From contig VZRS01000248.1 in the NCBI GenBank assembly GCA_013398055.1, positions 881,055 through 945,054 of the forward strand: 64,000 nt of DNA, written 5' to 3'. A model generated the notes under the pieces. The model worked only from the letters and a program-made list of their open reading frames with translations, was not told the origin of the DNA and did not search any database. Shown here piece by piece: positions 1 to 12,427 of this stretch. Made by a program: the position numbers and the translations under genes. This DNA comes from Ifrita kowaldi. Its lineage: Eukaryota; Chordata; Aves; Passeriformes; Cinclosomatidae. Every line of letters starts with the position of its first letter. Position 1 is the stretch's first letter.

Positions 1-2409
1 GAGGGTGGGGGGAGGGGGAGGAGTGGAGAGGGCTCTTTTCACATCTGCTCTTCACAAATGCTTTCCTTCAACCCTCGCAGCTTCCACACCCCCCCTGCAC
101 TGCCCTGCCTGACTCTGAGCATCCTATTAACCCAGCGGCTTGGCTTGCAAAACAGCAAGTCAGCATTTTGCTTGCAAGAGGTATTATTTTATTAATAAGA
201 AATATAAACTCTTGCAACCCTGCAGTAGGAAGGAGGGAAGAGAAAGCCAACTAAGTTGACGAGAAGCACTTTTTCCCCATCTCCAGACAAGCTTGCTAGG
301 ACACAAGGCAACATATCCCGCATTATCCAGCAGCTTTCTGAATGAATACTTTCCTCCCTGTGACAGAACGTAAACTGCTTTAGCCTCACTCTCTTCCTGA
401 CAGACCTTCTAATTATCTCAGCTGTTTACAGCACTCAGGCCCTCTGCTACCAATTTCTCCATTATTCTGACAGTCAACAAACTAGACCTATTAGAGCACA
501 GCACAGTTCTTGCCCAAGGCAGGAACTTTGTGAGACCACAAATCGTCTCGGTATTAAAAGTCGGTGCATAAGAACTGCCCTCAGCTTTAGCGCTAAATTG
601 CTGGTTTGGAGACATTCATTGCTGTATATTGTATTTCCACTATATTCCACTTTAATAGACTTCGTGCTGAAGTGTGTAAGAAGAGTTTTAAAGCCTGAGG
701 TGGCAAGTAGACCTTTTTTATTTTTTCCATTTTATATATTTTTCCATCTTTTTTGTTTGTCACCTTTTATTGCAAGGTTGGCTCACATACATAAAACAAC
801 ACTGCAGTCATGCAAGAATATCTAACAGTTAGTGGAAGGCACAGATTTTACCATTAGAAGTTCAACAACAAGGTTTGGGCAATACAAGATTTGTTATTCT
901 TTGATTTGTAGGGGGCCTCAGATTTAAGATTATTTCTTTCGTGCTTTGGAATATTTTATTTTCCTATTTGGCAAAGCTAACTGGGTTTTATTCTTCTAAT
1001 CTTCTGATATCAAAGTAGTTAGGGCCCAGTAAGAATAATAGTTAGGGAGATTACAGTTTCTATTAATAATTTGTGTCCATTTGTTTAAGCAATGTTTATT
1101 CAAGGTTCAGAAAGCTCTTAGAAAATTGTGTTTATTAATTAGTGTACACAACACTCTATAAAGTATTTATGTATGGCGTATCTCCAGATTTCTTGTAGTT
1201 TGAATTAGTACAGACCCAGGATTTCGTTGACTAAACACATAGGAACCTTCTGATTCAGGTATCTTTGTATCTGAAACCTGGACTAATTTGCAATATTATC
1301 TTAAAGTCAAAGTGTCTGCAGGTTCATACCAGGTTCCAATCTCCCAGGTTACCTACCAAGGTGTAGCAATAATTCCAGATGTCTAAGATACACATTATTA
1401 TCAAGCTGATATTAATGACTAATGCCACCGATTAGCCCAAACCACAAAAGCTCCAACTATATTATCCCGAGCCATTGAATTGATCCTAACACAGCTAGGA
1501 ATACTCTCACAGTAAATTTCATTCAGCCTTCTATTCGCCAAGTAAAAGTGGTTACATTTATGAAAAATTAAAGCTTGTAAATTGAAAAAAATCTTTTAAA
1601 GACCAAGCCAAAGAGAAAATATGTAAAATGTACATACACACCATTTCATCTAAATGGCGTGTTGGAAGGAAAGTGTGCTTTCACTGAACGATGTTACCTC
1701 TGCCTGCTGGAATGCCGGAGTATAAAATGACATGTTATATTAGATTCTACTGAATTTGAATTCTTCCTTCGAGGCATTTATAGCGAAATAAAATATTTTC
1801 CAATGAAGATTCTTTGAAAAGTGACATTTCTTTCAGCAAAAACTTCCTGAAGACAACTTCCAGTTTAGTGACAGTTTATTAGGGCTGGGTGAATTGTCAC
1901 CTAGTCAATCACATGAAATCGTGTACTGGACATGGCCATCATGGAACAACAGAGGAAAAGCGTTAGCACAGGATTTCTGGTAAAGACTGTTGCATTCCTG
2001 TGAGATCAGTGTCAGTACTAAGGCAAATCTAACTCAAAAGCAGACCACTTAATAGCTTTAAAGTGTTCAAAGTTCTTAAGTTCTTCCAAACATGGCTTTG
2101 AAAGAGAAATGTGTCTGTGTTGTGCCATGGTTTCACATTTCATCTTGCAGGATGTACTAATTTGGGCTAAATACTTCTGTGACTTAGTCAAACAAAACTT
2201 AAAACAAATTGTCAGGCCACATTGCTCTAAACACAGATAACTTTAGGAGAACTGTGTGAGATTTAAAGTTTTGCTACTGAGATTAGGAGCAGCTCTAACG
2301 ATTTCCACAGAACTTGCGTGAAATGTAAATTAACAGAGTCTAGAGTCATTTGTCTTCCTTTTAAATCTGTTTCCAAAACTTGATTTCCTGTTCAGAAGAA
2401 GGGCGTGTT
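1..2409. other. gene-free AT-rich stretch
   Basis: No gene, RNA gene or recognisable transposable element is seen. The first 35 bases are a purine-rich, G-rich tract (runs of 3, 6 and 5 G), too irregular for a textbook four-run quadruplex. The rest is ordinary AT-rich vertebrate intergenic sequence with short T runs near 720-760. Open frames here are at most 75 codons and resemble nothing known. Confidence 0.6.
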
Positions 2410-2466
2410 CCTGGGTCAAAGCCACACTGAAAGCAATTGGGCCCTGGATGGCTTTGGATCAGATTC
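2410..2466. repeat. degenerate palindromic MITE-like relic
   Basis: A left arm reading 'gtcaaagccacactgaa' faces a right arm reading 'tggctttggatcag', so the two ends form an imperfect inverted repeat around a short centre. From memory, this matches the layout of short palindromic elements abundant in turtle and crocodilian genomes, whose arms read like 'CTGATCCAAAGCCCA' and 'GGGCTTTGGATCAG' around a 'TTGAAGTCAATGG' core. Birds carry few, old copies. I infer a decayed copy with a shortened centre. The family was not checked against a library. Confidence 0.45.
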
Positions 2467-3779
2467 TCCAATGGGATACTCTGGATTTCTGCCTGCCAAA
2501 GGACTTCTCTGCACAGAAGACTCATGTCCACTGTCTTAACCACATCTGGAGTAACGCTAAGGTAATGGTATTTTTCTCTAGCCTGACAGAAAACACAGGT
2601 CTCTGCTCTCAGAACCAAGAGGGATTCAGAATACAAAATGAAGATGTCAGAACTCCTTGGACCATGAGGGATGGAACTGGTGTCATACAATGGGAAATAA
2701 ATAGAATAATTGGATTTTAACATGAAAGCAAGAAAGGTTGGTTAATATTAGTTTTAGGGGGCCTGTATGTAAATAAAGGTGTTAAACTATATTTAAAATA
2801 GTCTATCAGATGTTGTACTTTCATGTTTGCTTATTTTTTAATCTGAAGGAAACGCATGTTGACGGGACATACAAGCCACAATTTAAGTTGACCTTAGTGA
2901 ATTAATTTACTGGTAACTATTTTCAAAGTATGTCTTAAGTAAATAACACGTGAAGTAATTGAAAGAGAATTTCAGGCTTGCAACCACAACTATTTGTAGT
3001 GTAGACCTAAGTCTAAGCTTTGAGTTCGTCCAATTATGGTATCAAATCGTTGCCATGTATACGATCAGCCCCAAGCGTGTGGGATGACAGTCAACACATC
3101 AGCCAGAATATTTGTAGGCAAGTCATTATGCACTGCAATCTTTTCAGCTCTCAAAAACTAAGCAAGAATTGTTTGCAAATCTTGGCAAAACAGGCAAGCT
3201 GCTTAGTAACATGGTTTGGATCTAGAGGATATAATGAGCCTTCCTCCGAGACCTTGCAGAGCACCAGGGAAGTGTTGGCATTGGAGGCTGTTTCAGACAC
3301 AGCCTGCCGTAACTGTTGTTCAAGCCTCTGTGGCACTTTTCACATCTAAAATATTAATTTTGGTCACCTAGCCAGTACTGTATTTAGAAAATTGCAGTTT
3401 TTCTATCTAAAATTTCTGCTCCAAAATATAACTGGAAAACATATTAATTCTTCCCTATTTCATGCCCTAGACTACTGAGAGAGTTTCGGCATTATGATTT
3501 CTGGTCTGGACCCCTCTCTATCTCCAAAATTAATTAAACCAAACCAGTGGGATAGTCTTAAATTCATATTGGCTTCTGGAAAGAAAAAAAAAGTAACCCT
3601 TGTCTATTATGGGAGACTGGCAGCAACAGATTACATATTTAGGGAGCCTTGTTCCTGGTCGTTTCTGCAGCTTTCATTAAAAAGATATGCATGCTAATCG
3701 TGGAAATGGGAGGCAACCTAGAAAAAAGATGTATTATTATGAGAGGCTGGGACATTGTATTTGTGCATACAGCAGGGAA
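2467..3779. other. gene-free stretch, nothing recognised
   Basis: Overlapping open frames occur on both strands around 2448-2723 (90 codons plus, 120 codons minus) and at 3020-3349. None has a recognisable domain, and opposite-strand pairs of similar length are typical of chance. No repeat family was recognised. Confidence 0.55.
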
Positions 3780-4130
3780 AACTATATTGAAATGAGTGCT
3801 AAAAACAGCCCAAGAGCGATGTGGGGAACGACGAGGAGGAAAATCCAGAGCCAGAGCATCGTAAGGGGAGCGGCGGAGTTGGAGTCAGAGATGCAGAAAG
3901 GAGAACAGGTGAGGGTCAGAAAGATAGAAAGGAGAGAGAGCAGCACTGGGAGAAGACATGAGAAATTAGATCAGAATCTAAAAGCACTCAGGAGAGCAGG
4001 GAAAAAGGCAGAAATTAGAACAGGAGCTAAGAGGAGAGCCGAAGAGGCAATAAAAACTCAAGGAGGAGAAAGAAAAACTGCAAGATGAAGAGAGGAGGAC
4101 AGGAAAAAAAGGGCAGGAGATAAATACAAG
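3780..4130 (+). repeat. purine-rich (GA-rich) strand-asymmetric tract
   Basis: About 350 bases in which the plus strand is overwhelmingly A and G, with many 'ggag', 'gaaag' and 'agagag' words and few pyrimidines. It stays open in one frame from 3687 to 4088, giving a Lys/Arg/Glu-rich translation that simply reflects purine codons. A strong splice-donor-like word 'cag|gtgagg' sits near 3907-3915. No domain is visible, so I read it as low-complexity sequence. An exon of a noncoding transcript cannot be excluded. Confidence 0.5.
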
Positions 4131-5254
4131 GCAACATAAAAGGGCCTTGATCTCCAGTTTGTAAAGATGACATGATCTGTGGTGTGAAAGAAAAGAAATA
4201 CTTTGCATTTTTTCAAATGGCCATGAAGAGAGGACCAGGCTACATCTCAGAAATCAATATCACATTTTATGCCTGCTGCACCCTTCACGAAGAATCAAGA
4301 CAACATTGATTCAAGTAAGTAATATTTCATTGAAAACTGATCTTTGATTGCATAGCTGCAAGGGACTGGCTCTGAAAATCCCTCGGTGGTGTCTGTGCTG
4401 AACAGGTGTCATTTTCAGGATTGTCTTAGAAGTGATGTGGCTTCACTCCCGGTCCGTGGAACACGTGGAGAGCAGAGGACACGTCACTTTAGTATTTGAG
4501 AGCAGATGATGCTGCATCAGAAGGGCTGGCCTGCTCTCTAGGGTCATTAGTCTGTCTGTTAGTTTGTGGTGAGCAGCCTGGAAGGTTTGCTTTGTGGCTG
4601 TATTCATTTCAAGCAGTGAAACGATTATTTTAAGATAATTAGAAAAGCCTTAGACCGATATTTTAAATCTGCTTTCCTGATCAATTGCAGCAGTGTTAGA
4701 GCTGGTGTGCAGTCATGAGGCACAGGACCATCTCCCCAGATTGCAAGGCCAGGCTCTTGTAATGGAATTAACTGTTTCCGAGACATTTTTTCCCAGTATT
4801 TGAGAATGTAAAATCTCCCTTTGATTTTATTCCCCTGGCCTCTAATTCCCTCGGGAAAACAGACTCACTGTTTTGCTTGCAGATCTTGACGTGTTTCAGC
4901 TTCTCTGTACCATGAGGAGTAACAGTGAAGCAATTTATAGCAAAACCTGTGTTGGAATTCTCTTTTGGAAAATCACTTTCTTATCTTGATAAAATCAAAG
5001 CATGTGGGTGAAAGGCTATGTTGACGGGGAGGAGGGCACAGAAGCTTTTTAGACATAAACCTCAGTGTATTTCATTGAAAACTGGCTTGTCCCAATCAGG
5101 ATATTTAGCCATTTGAATTAAGCTGGAGCAATAGTGCTGCATAAACTTCCCACTGAGGCATGTCACACAACTCAGGGACACTGCAGGAGATTTATTTCTG
5201 CCTTTTTTCTTGGTCCTTTCAGAGAATTGTAGCCTCAAACTTCTCACTTACAAA
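4131..5254. other. gene-free stretch, nothing recognised
   Basis: Unique-looking intergenic sequence with no repeat family or gene-like frame recognised. Confidence 0.55.
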
Positions 5255-5279
5255 TCCTGGTGGTAATTTACCACCAGGA
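5255..5279. repeat. 25-bp near-perfect palindrome
   Basis: Twelve bases 'tcctggtggtaa' are followed by one unpaired T and then the exact reverse complement 'ttaccaccagga'. The 12-bp perfect arms with a one-base centre are well beyond the 4-6-bp palindromes common by chance. No flanking element explains it. It could be a cruciform-prone site, a dimeric factor site, or a product of a local templated mutation. Confidence 0.85.
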
Positions 5280-8249
5280 AAACTGAATTGTAGGATTTTA
5301 TTTTCACAAAATGAAATTATTTTAGCCATCTCAGAAAAGCCAAACTAGGAAATTCTGTTTCAACAAAGTCAAAATATTTTGTTTCAATTGAAAATGCATA
5401 AACAAAATATTTCCGCAACTTTTCAAACTGCCTTTGAGGAAACAAGGACTCCACATCCCACCCAGGGATGAAGGCAAATGTTGAGATGCTGACTGCTGTT
5501 CCATAAACCAGTTCCTGTGTTAACTCAATTCTCCATTGGTGCAGTACCTCAGAATTGCAACTGAAAATTCATTTTGATACTCAAGGAAACAAAAACACAA
5601 CTGAGAGTCTGATAGATGAGGTCTGTGAACCTGCTTTTGAGGATGTTCAGGAGTGTATGATGGTCCCACCTCCAAAAACGCTGGTCTAATGGGAGACAAG
5701 TAGAGTCTTGGCCTTTGCAGGAAACTTTGACACTTATTTTGGGAAGCTCTTTGGAATGCAACACTCAAGCAAAGCTGAGGCAGTCTGTTACAGTATGGCC
5801 ACAGGAATTACTAATAATTAATCTAGACTCTGAACATTTATCACCATGGTCAAGAGAGAAATGTGATATTGGAGAATATGTTATTGTGACTAACACCAGT
5901 TTGGCCTCTTGGAGGATAATGGGGAAGGTTCACTGTAGTTAGGTGGTGATCCCCAGCCAGGGGCTTAGGAAAGGAAAGCTCCTCGTGTTTGTGCAATTTC
6001 AGTCAGCAAAGGCTGCAAAGAACTTCCAGTGGAGCAGTCCTGGAGTTCCCCTGTCTCAGTAGACAACGGTGACCACTCTCAGGAAACCTGGCTTCTCAGC
6101 AGCAGGGAATCCTAAACCACCACCTCCTTGTGATAAACTTTTCCTCCCAGGCCTGGAATATCCAAGGACTTTTCAAGTCCCTGTATCAGGAGCTAGTCTA
6201 TCAGAGAGCAGTGTCTCTTTAAATACATCACCCCACAGAACAGATAATTTCCTTTTCAAGCAAAATCTTGAGCTTCACACCATTTCTCTCAAGCTGTAAG
6301 AGTGATTGCAATATATACACATATTTACAAATAGTTCATTTTTTTCTCATATATGCATGCCCCCTGCATCCTTCCACTCTTCCCACACAAAGGTAAAAAA
6401 TAAACGTTTTGGGTGGTTTCCTGGTATTCAGTGACAGTGCAACTACTCAGATGCAGATACAATGAATGAGTTCAAATTTCACAGTAGCACTGTAATGGAA
6501 GCAGAACAAAATATAGTAATATTCAGGTTATTATGGTTTTCTGACACATATAACTCCAAGCCATCTAACTTGCTCCAGAACTTGAAAATTGTTCAGCAAG
6601 CAGAATTGATAACTCTTAAAAAATGAATAATAATGTCAAGTCAGTTCCTTTGAATATAGTTACAAGACAATGTCAAAAACTAATGTACGGTTACTGTTCA
6701 ATAATCATTAAAAAAATAGTTGCAGAACTATTTTGAAAACAAGTGAATTAGGAAGACACTTTGCAGTGTTGAAAACAATGAAAAGGACTTGTGGCCTGAG
6801 AAAATACCGGGTAAAATGATTCTGCATATATGTGCACATACATGTGTATTTTGTATACATTAAAGAGACAAAAAATTAACAACAATTGCAAAATATATTC
6901 AACAAATAATGGGGGAAAATGCAGTGGCTATTTGTCATGAGTATAGGGTACTGATGAGAAGTGTTCATCGTATTTCTGACTTCCCTAAGCCTAATACAAA
7001 TGTGGAGAAAGTGGCATGACCCACTGAGCTGACATTAAAAGCTTTAAATTGAATTAAATTGACAGAAACCTTCAAAAATTGTCTTGGGAGGGGAAAAAAA
7101 TTTCATGACAGAGCATAACAGATGTATGAAATTAAGAGCATTTAGGATACATTATCTTTGCTGTATGATGGGAAATGTTTCTAATTGCACTCACTGGGTG
7201 CCTTTAAGATGTGTTTTTATTTAAGAAGTGTTCTTTATGATCTGTTATGGATTTTCAGCAGAAATATATAGGCAAAAGAATAAAATCCATATTAAGATCT
7301 ATATTTTTGCAACAATCAACACGTCTGTTGTTGTTCAGTGAAGCAAACTGTAAAGGCAAAGTTACTGAATCTATAGGAGTGGAATGAAAAGAAAAAATCT
7401 TATTGGGTAAGGAGGAACCTGTACTATACTGATGGACATATATTCAGGTGCCCATGGGTGTTCTTGTAACTCTTATCAGCATTGGACTGTATGGATTTTC
7501 AGGGACATCTGCACCTTACTTCCTGTAAAGTTATTGCTCTTCTTTTCCTGGATGCTGGATGATCATTAAATCCGGTAATTGAGATGCAATTGGAAATACC
7601 GTACGTGGATTTCAGCATTATTAATAATGTCTGTGCTGCAAGGCATCCCCAACCAGCATTCACTGTTCAAAGTCCTGCTCAGTATGCAGTGAAAACTGGA
7701 TAAAAATGCCATGGAATTTTTCTTCTTGTATATTGCAGAATCTCAGTTCTTGCTGTGTCATTGACTCCCACAGATTTAATACGTATTGAATCAAATTTCA
7801 ATAAGAAGTATCTTCTAAAATTACACCACTTCCTTTTGTGGTCACCAAGAGGTTCACAAACGGAGTTTTTCTAACTAATGAATATGGTGTTCCAGGGGAT
7901 TTTTGCTGCTTTTGATGCTTCCAATGAGAATCATCCTTTTAAGGCCAAATATGACTGTCCAATCAATGCTGCTGACTTGCAGCATTGAGTCTAGAATGTT
8001 CCAGCTTCTTTTCTCCATACACCCTGATTTCCATTTTGATGGGACTTTTTTGATTCTTTTTTTCTAGATGGATGGAAAATGTCATACTTGCACAAAAGAT
8101 CTAGAGGTGTTTCTGGTCTGAGCTGGTACATTTGGATCTAAGCTCCTGTGCATTACATCCAATCAGAGCTTTTTGTCTCATTTACTCAGGTCTTGTCATG
8201 CACAGATTTTCTGTGCTATGTCAAATTTCTTTGCTCTGTCCCAAAATAC
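5280..8249. other. gene-free stretch, nothing recognised
   Basis: AT-rich intergenic sequence with poly(A) and poly(T) tracts below 10 bases. Small open frames at 5520-5768 and 6069-6299 show no domain. No transposable element was recognised until the CR1 tail at 8.25 kb. Confidence 0.5.
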
Positions 8250-8380
8250 AGAGAATCATAGAATCATTTAGGTTGGAACAGACCTTTAAGATCATTGAGT
8301 TACACCATTATTCTGACACTGCCAAGCCCACCACTAAACCACATCCCCTGTGAACACATCTCCATTGTCTTTTCTTGGTA
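8250..8380 (-). mobile_element. CR1 LINE 3' fragment
   Basis: Starts with the CR1 terminal microsatellite read in reverse ('agaatcatagaatcat'), then 'ttaggttggaacagaccttt' and the 'cactgccaagcccaccact' block typical of avian CR1 3' UTRs. Because CR1 sense copies end in 'ATTCTATG' repeats, the element lies on the minus strand with its 3' end at the left. Only about 130 bp of 3' UTR survives, the usual result of 5' truncation, so it has no coding capacity. The right boundary is approximate. Confidence 0.88.
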
Positions 8381-10170
8381 TGTAGCATCCTTGCCTTAGA
8401 TGTGGAAAAAATCTAGACTGTAGTGATTTTCTGGTGACCTCATAAATTTACTCCTGATCACAGATCACGAGTTGGGAGTTACAGTTGTAAAAGCCATGTC
8501 AATCCATTTAAAGTAAATATTCAAAACCACATGGCATCTGCTAGTCTTAGATGGAAATGGAATAAACTCTTTGTTATAACCACAGGAAAATCAAATGTTT
8601 ACTAACATCAGAACTGGTTCAGCCCCTTAATAGTGAAAAGTGACAAGACATAGATTATTATCTCTGACATAAATTTGAGCAGGAAAAGGATCCTTTGCAA
8701 TGGAAACAAACGCTAATGGAATAAAAATGACCCGCGTTGTCCAATGGATGTCAAGCCTAGTGGAGTCCAGGATGACTTAGAACCATTCGGTTTCCATCAG
8801 AGAAAACAAATTGGCTGAATGAAATAACCTCTCATTCAGTTCTATATTTTTGTCACCAGCAGTAAAAATAAATAAATAAAACAGTACAAAACCACTTTCC
8901 TAACTTTCTCCAAAAGAAATCATCCAACTGTGTGATCATGTTTCAGGTCCATTGCTCAAACTCAGAATGGGGAAAATAAATAAATTAAAAAAAAAAAAAA
9001 GAAATTACATGAACTATCTCCAAATTAGGATTATTCTGTTGCAGCCACATAACCTGCATTGTAAAGTCTGTGTTTTAACTTTTCTCCTGGAGGATGTCCA
9101 CCAGTAAAAGGAATATGCAATGAGTAAATAACCCACCAATTATTGTACATGTAAAAGATGAGGAAGACAAATACTTTTTAGATTGAAAAATTTGTTTCAA
9201 AAGCAATACCAGAAAGAAACTGCTAAAAATCTATTCAGAAAATGGAACAGTTAAACAGAGAAAAAGCTTGGCTGCTAGCTGGGAACAGAGGTCTGATTGC
9301 TAATTCTATCTAACAATGCACATAGCTCTGAGCTGATCTGTGAGGAGCCATCAGGAAAAACAGAGGAAGAGGAAAGTCACGGGCCAGAAAAATCATCCCA
9401 GATTGCAAATGGCCCAGAGGCTGTAGGTTATGGAATGTAGTATTAGTTTAAAACTTAATGGCTTCATGAAGGCTACACGTGCAGGTAATGCATTAGACCC
9501 AGGAGATCTAGGCCCAAACTTCCCTTTTATTAAGACTTACCCAGAATTGCTTTGCATTTAAAATGATTTAAGAGTACAGTTTTTCAAACTGGATATTCAT
9601 TTAAAAAAAAAAGAAAGAAAGAAAAAACAGGACTGATTATTTTCAATTAAATAGTTTTATATTTGAATCAGTGAAATTATGTGATCTGCTGAGGAAAAAA
9701 AATAATATGTAATATAATTATATATAATATATACATTAGTGCAAATAGTTGTTTTGCTCTGATAAAACATGAATGAATCAGTGTTAACATGTAGCAAATT
9801 AAATCCTTCTCATTCCTTGAAAAAATCCCTTTCAAAGCTGTTATTTCTATAAGCCATTAACTTCTAGGTTAGGCTATGTGTTAAAGTGCCAAAAAAAACT
9901 CATTGAAAAGGATATATTTCATCCAAAACAAGTAAACTTAGAACAAAAAGAAAGAGAGAGAGAGAAAAATAAAGCAAGCACAGAACCCTGCCTTTAGTCT
10001 GAAGAAATCTTTGGATTTGGAAATCCCTTTAGATTGGAATCCCTTTAGTTAAAAATTATACATTAATGGTTTATACCCAACGTGTTGCTTTTTAGTAGAG
10101 AGCAGACAAACCCACTGAGAATATTTCCATCATCTCAGTGGGTTCAGAAAACTCTCTGAATATATAAAGA
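8381..10170. other. gene-free stretch with A-rich runs
   Basis: Contains a 14-base A run at 8987-9000, an A/GAAA-rich tract at 9603-9627, a short (GA)n tract near 9952-9966 and an imperfect tandem repeat of about 16 bp at 10019-10050 ('ggaaatccctttagatt' then 'ggaatccctttagtt'). No gene or transposable element was recognised. Confidence 0.55.
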
Positions 10171-10346
10171 ATTATAAAATCATGGAATCACAGAATGGTT
10201 TGGTTTGGAAGGGACCATAAATATCATCTTGTTCCACCTCCCGCCACAGGCAGGGACACCTTCCACTAGACCAGGTTGCTCCAACCCCTTCCAACCTGGC
10301 CTTGAACACTTCCAGGACTGGGGCAGCCACAGCTTCTCTAGGCATC
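10171..10346 (-). mobile_element. CR1 LINE 3' UTR fragment
   Basis: Begins with a degenerate CR1 tail ('aaatcatggaatcacagaat') followed by 'ggtttggaagggacc', the 'gggacaccttccactagacc' block, 'aggttgctccaacccc' and 'gcagccacagcttctct', the ordered landmarks of a common avian CR1 3' UTR. Orientation is minus, with the 3' end at the left. It breaks off near 10346 before the ORF2 stop region, so only UTR is present. Open frames over this interval are translations of UTR and not genes. Confidence 0.93.
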
Positions 10347-10451
10347 ACTTCCAAACCTTTTTTTGCACCAAATCTTTTGGTGAGCACTCAGTGCTGGCAA
10401 CGAGCCCTGCGATGACAGGGGTCCCAGGTCCCCTACAGGTGTCATCAGCCT

Positions 10452-10590
10452 TCCTGTTTTGCTGGAAACTGAGGCACAAAGGTTGTGGGGTGTGTGGGGG
10501 CAATACAAGAGCCAGAGTTTCAAGAGCAATGATGTCTCACAGAGAGCACTCCCAGCACAAATAATTGAATCCTGTTTATCCATCGAGTTC
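10452..10590 (-). mobile_element. possible MIR-like SINE relic
   Basis: The word 'gaaactgaggcacaaagg' matches the reverse complement of the conserved 'CCTCAGTTTC' part of MIR-type tRNA-derived SINEs. About 90 bases later 'aattgaatcctg' recalls the region next to the tRNA-derived B box in reverse. The sequence between is diverged. Immediate adjacency to the CR1 fragment on the left is probably coincidence. The assignment rests on two short anchors in the right order and spacing. Confidence 0.35.
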
Positions 10591-11219
10591 AGCGGCATTC
10601 TCCCCTGCAATGCAATCCTGCTGCCTCTGGAGCAAGTAGAAAAAAGCCCAGACTTTTGGAGAAGAGACTCACGCCACAAGGAATAAGGTGTTGTTCCTAA
10701 GCGTATAAACAGGCACCAACCACTGAAGTGGATGGTTTAGAGTATTAAAAAGTATTTCTTTTTATCAGTCTTTTTGTATTACTGAAAGGTAGAGAGAATT
10801 CTTTCATTAACCATTTCCCCAGATTACACACACATACATTTGACACTAATGTAAAGTGCAGTGTGTTACTTGGTATATCTCCCTTTAAAATACAAAGTAC
10901 TTACCTCCTGTAGAGAAGCCTCCTGGGGAGCTGGCAGCTAATGAAGCCAAAAAATATCGGGGTTCATTAGGCATGCAAGCATTCTGGTGAAATCAAAGAT
11001 CACTCTGGAACCCCCTTGAACATATTATAGTTACCATTAAAATCATCATCATAGGATTTGATGTTAGTAAAACATATTGCTTAGGCTATAAAACATTCTA
11101 AACTAGTATCCCAAATGTCTTGCCTCAAGCAAGCACTTAAATTAAAGTTTCAGACAGCTGGCACTAGAATCAAAATAACAGTTTTGCACAAAGAGATTGG
11201 ATAAACATGATTATTGTTT
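10591..11219. other. gene-free stretch, nothing recognised
   Basis: No gene or repeat family was recognised. Confidence 0.5.
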
Positions 11220-11500
11220 TCATAATTTATTTTGTCAACGTACAGTATTGTGCCTTGATCCCTCCATTGTGCTTGGGCACAATTTCTTTCACTTTTCAAC
11301 AGGTAACTATATTTCACTGAGGTTTTGTTTTTGGTATTTTTTTTTTTTTTACAGAAAGCAATCCTAATTGATCTGCTGCTCTTGAATAATCTAATCCCTA
11401 ATTAGTTGAGCCTGAACTTTGAGAAAGGCAGCATTGTGTGCTTTAATTAATTTCCATAATCTGGAATTTCTGTTTGCTTGCCTCATAAGATCTTTTGGTT
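11220..11500. promoter_or_regulatory. candidate conserved noncoding element
   Basis: AT-rich, non-repetitive sequence with clustered homeodomain-type words ('cctaattagttg', 'tttaattaattt', 'aataatctaatccctaatta'), SOX-like 'ccattgtg' and an 8-bp inverted repeat ('attgtgcc' 11247-11254 with 'ggcacaat' 11276-11283). A 14-base T run at 11337-11350 followed by 'acag' splits it. Such motif density is typical of vertebrate developmental enhancers, but conservation itself cannot be seen from one sequence, so this is inference. Confidence 0.3.
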
Positions 11501-12427
11501 TTCAAGAAGGGGGTAGCGGAACAATATCACTACTTAGCGTATGAAAAAGGGGGCAGTGTTCTGGATATTTGATACAGAGCGATTGCAAAAGCTGCAAACA
11601 CATAGTTCTTAATTAAGACTGAACCCATTTCCTGTTTACCTTGAGTAACAATTTTAAGGTGTTCTTCCTACATTTTTTCCAGTTCAGCTGCTCCCTGCCT
11701 CTTAGGTACAGTGAGGATGATATTCTTTCCTTTAATTTCAGTTTAATCCAGACATCCCAAACCAAGTAGCTGTTGAAATGTAGAGAAATAAAGTGCCAGA
11801 AATATGCTGCAGCAATCTCTTAAGCAAATACACATTTTCATAGACATATACCAAAACATTTTACATTTCCAACCCTCTTTCAAAGACAAAATGTGGCTTC
11901 TTGAACAAATCTCAGCAATTTCTGCATTCTTTTACCCAGGTGGTGAGCCAAGAAAAGATCTTCCCCCAAAATGCAAACCTCCATCCAACACTGACAATTA
12001 GAAAAGAAGAACCAGGGTTAAGAGAAACTCCTGCTTTGCAGACATGGGGAAGTGTCTGGACATTGCTGGAGAGTGCACAGCACTTTCATGATTCACAGTG
12101 CTCTTTTGTACTGTTTTTTATCCAGCTCTTAAAACATTTCTCAACATTAAAAAATATCCTCAGTTTGGTAAACGGCTTTCTTGCAGGCTCCTTTGAATAT
12201 TATCACCACAGATTTTTCACGCAAATGGGAAATTAAACAATGGCATTGTCAGGAGCTGAGATCTCCTGCCTCATTTTACACACCGCATATTGGAAATACA
12301 TAAATATATTTTGTACATGCATCATTCTACATATATTCTATATATATCTGCCTCGTAGGGATGTTACAGAGTTTACAAAGAGCTGCAAATGACATGGAGT
12401 CATTCTGTTGAAAGTATTTCATGGACA
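11501..12427. other. gene-free stretch, nothing recognised
   Basis: Frames at 11804-12001 and 11901-12236 carry no recognisable domain. A short TA-rich run lies near 12326-12349. Confidence 0.5.

Noticed and set aside
1..35. G-rich start of the window as a G-quadruplex
   Set aside because: It has only three runs of three or more G with usable loops, so it does not meet the four-run pattern.
11337..11354. T run plus 'acag' as a splice acceptor
   Set aside because: A polypyrimidine tract alone is common in AT-rich DNA, and no exon with a donor or conserved frame could be defined. Kept only as a finding to test.
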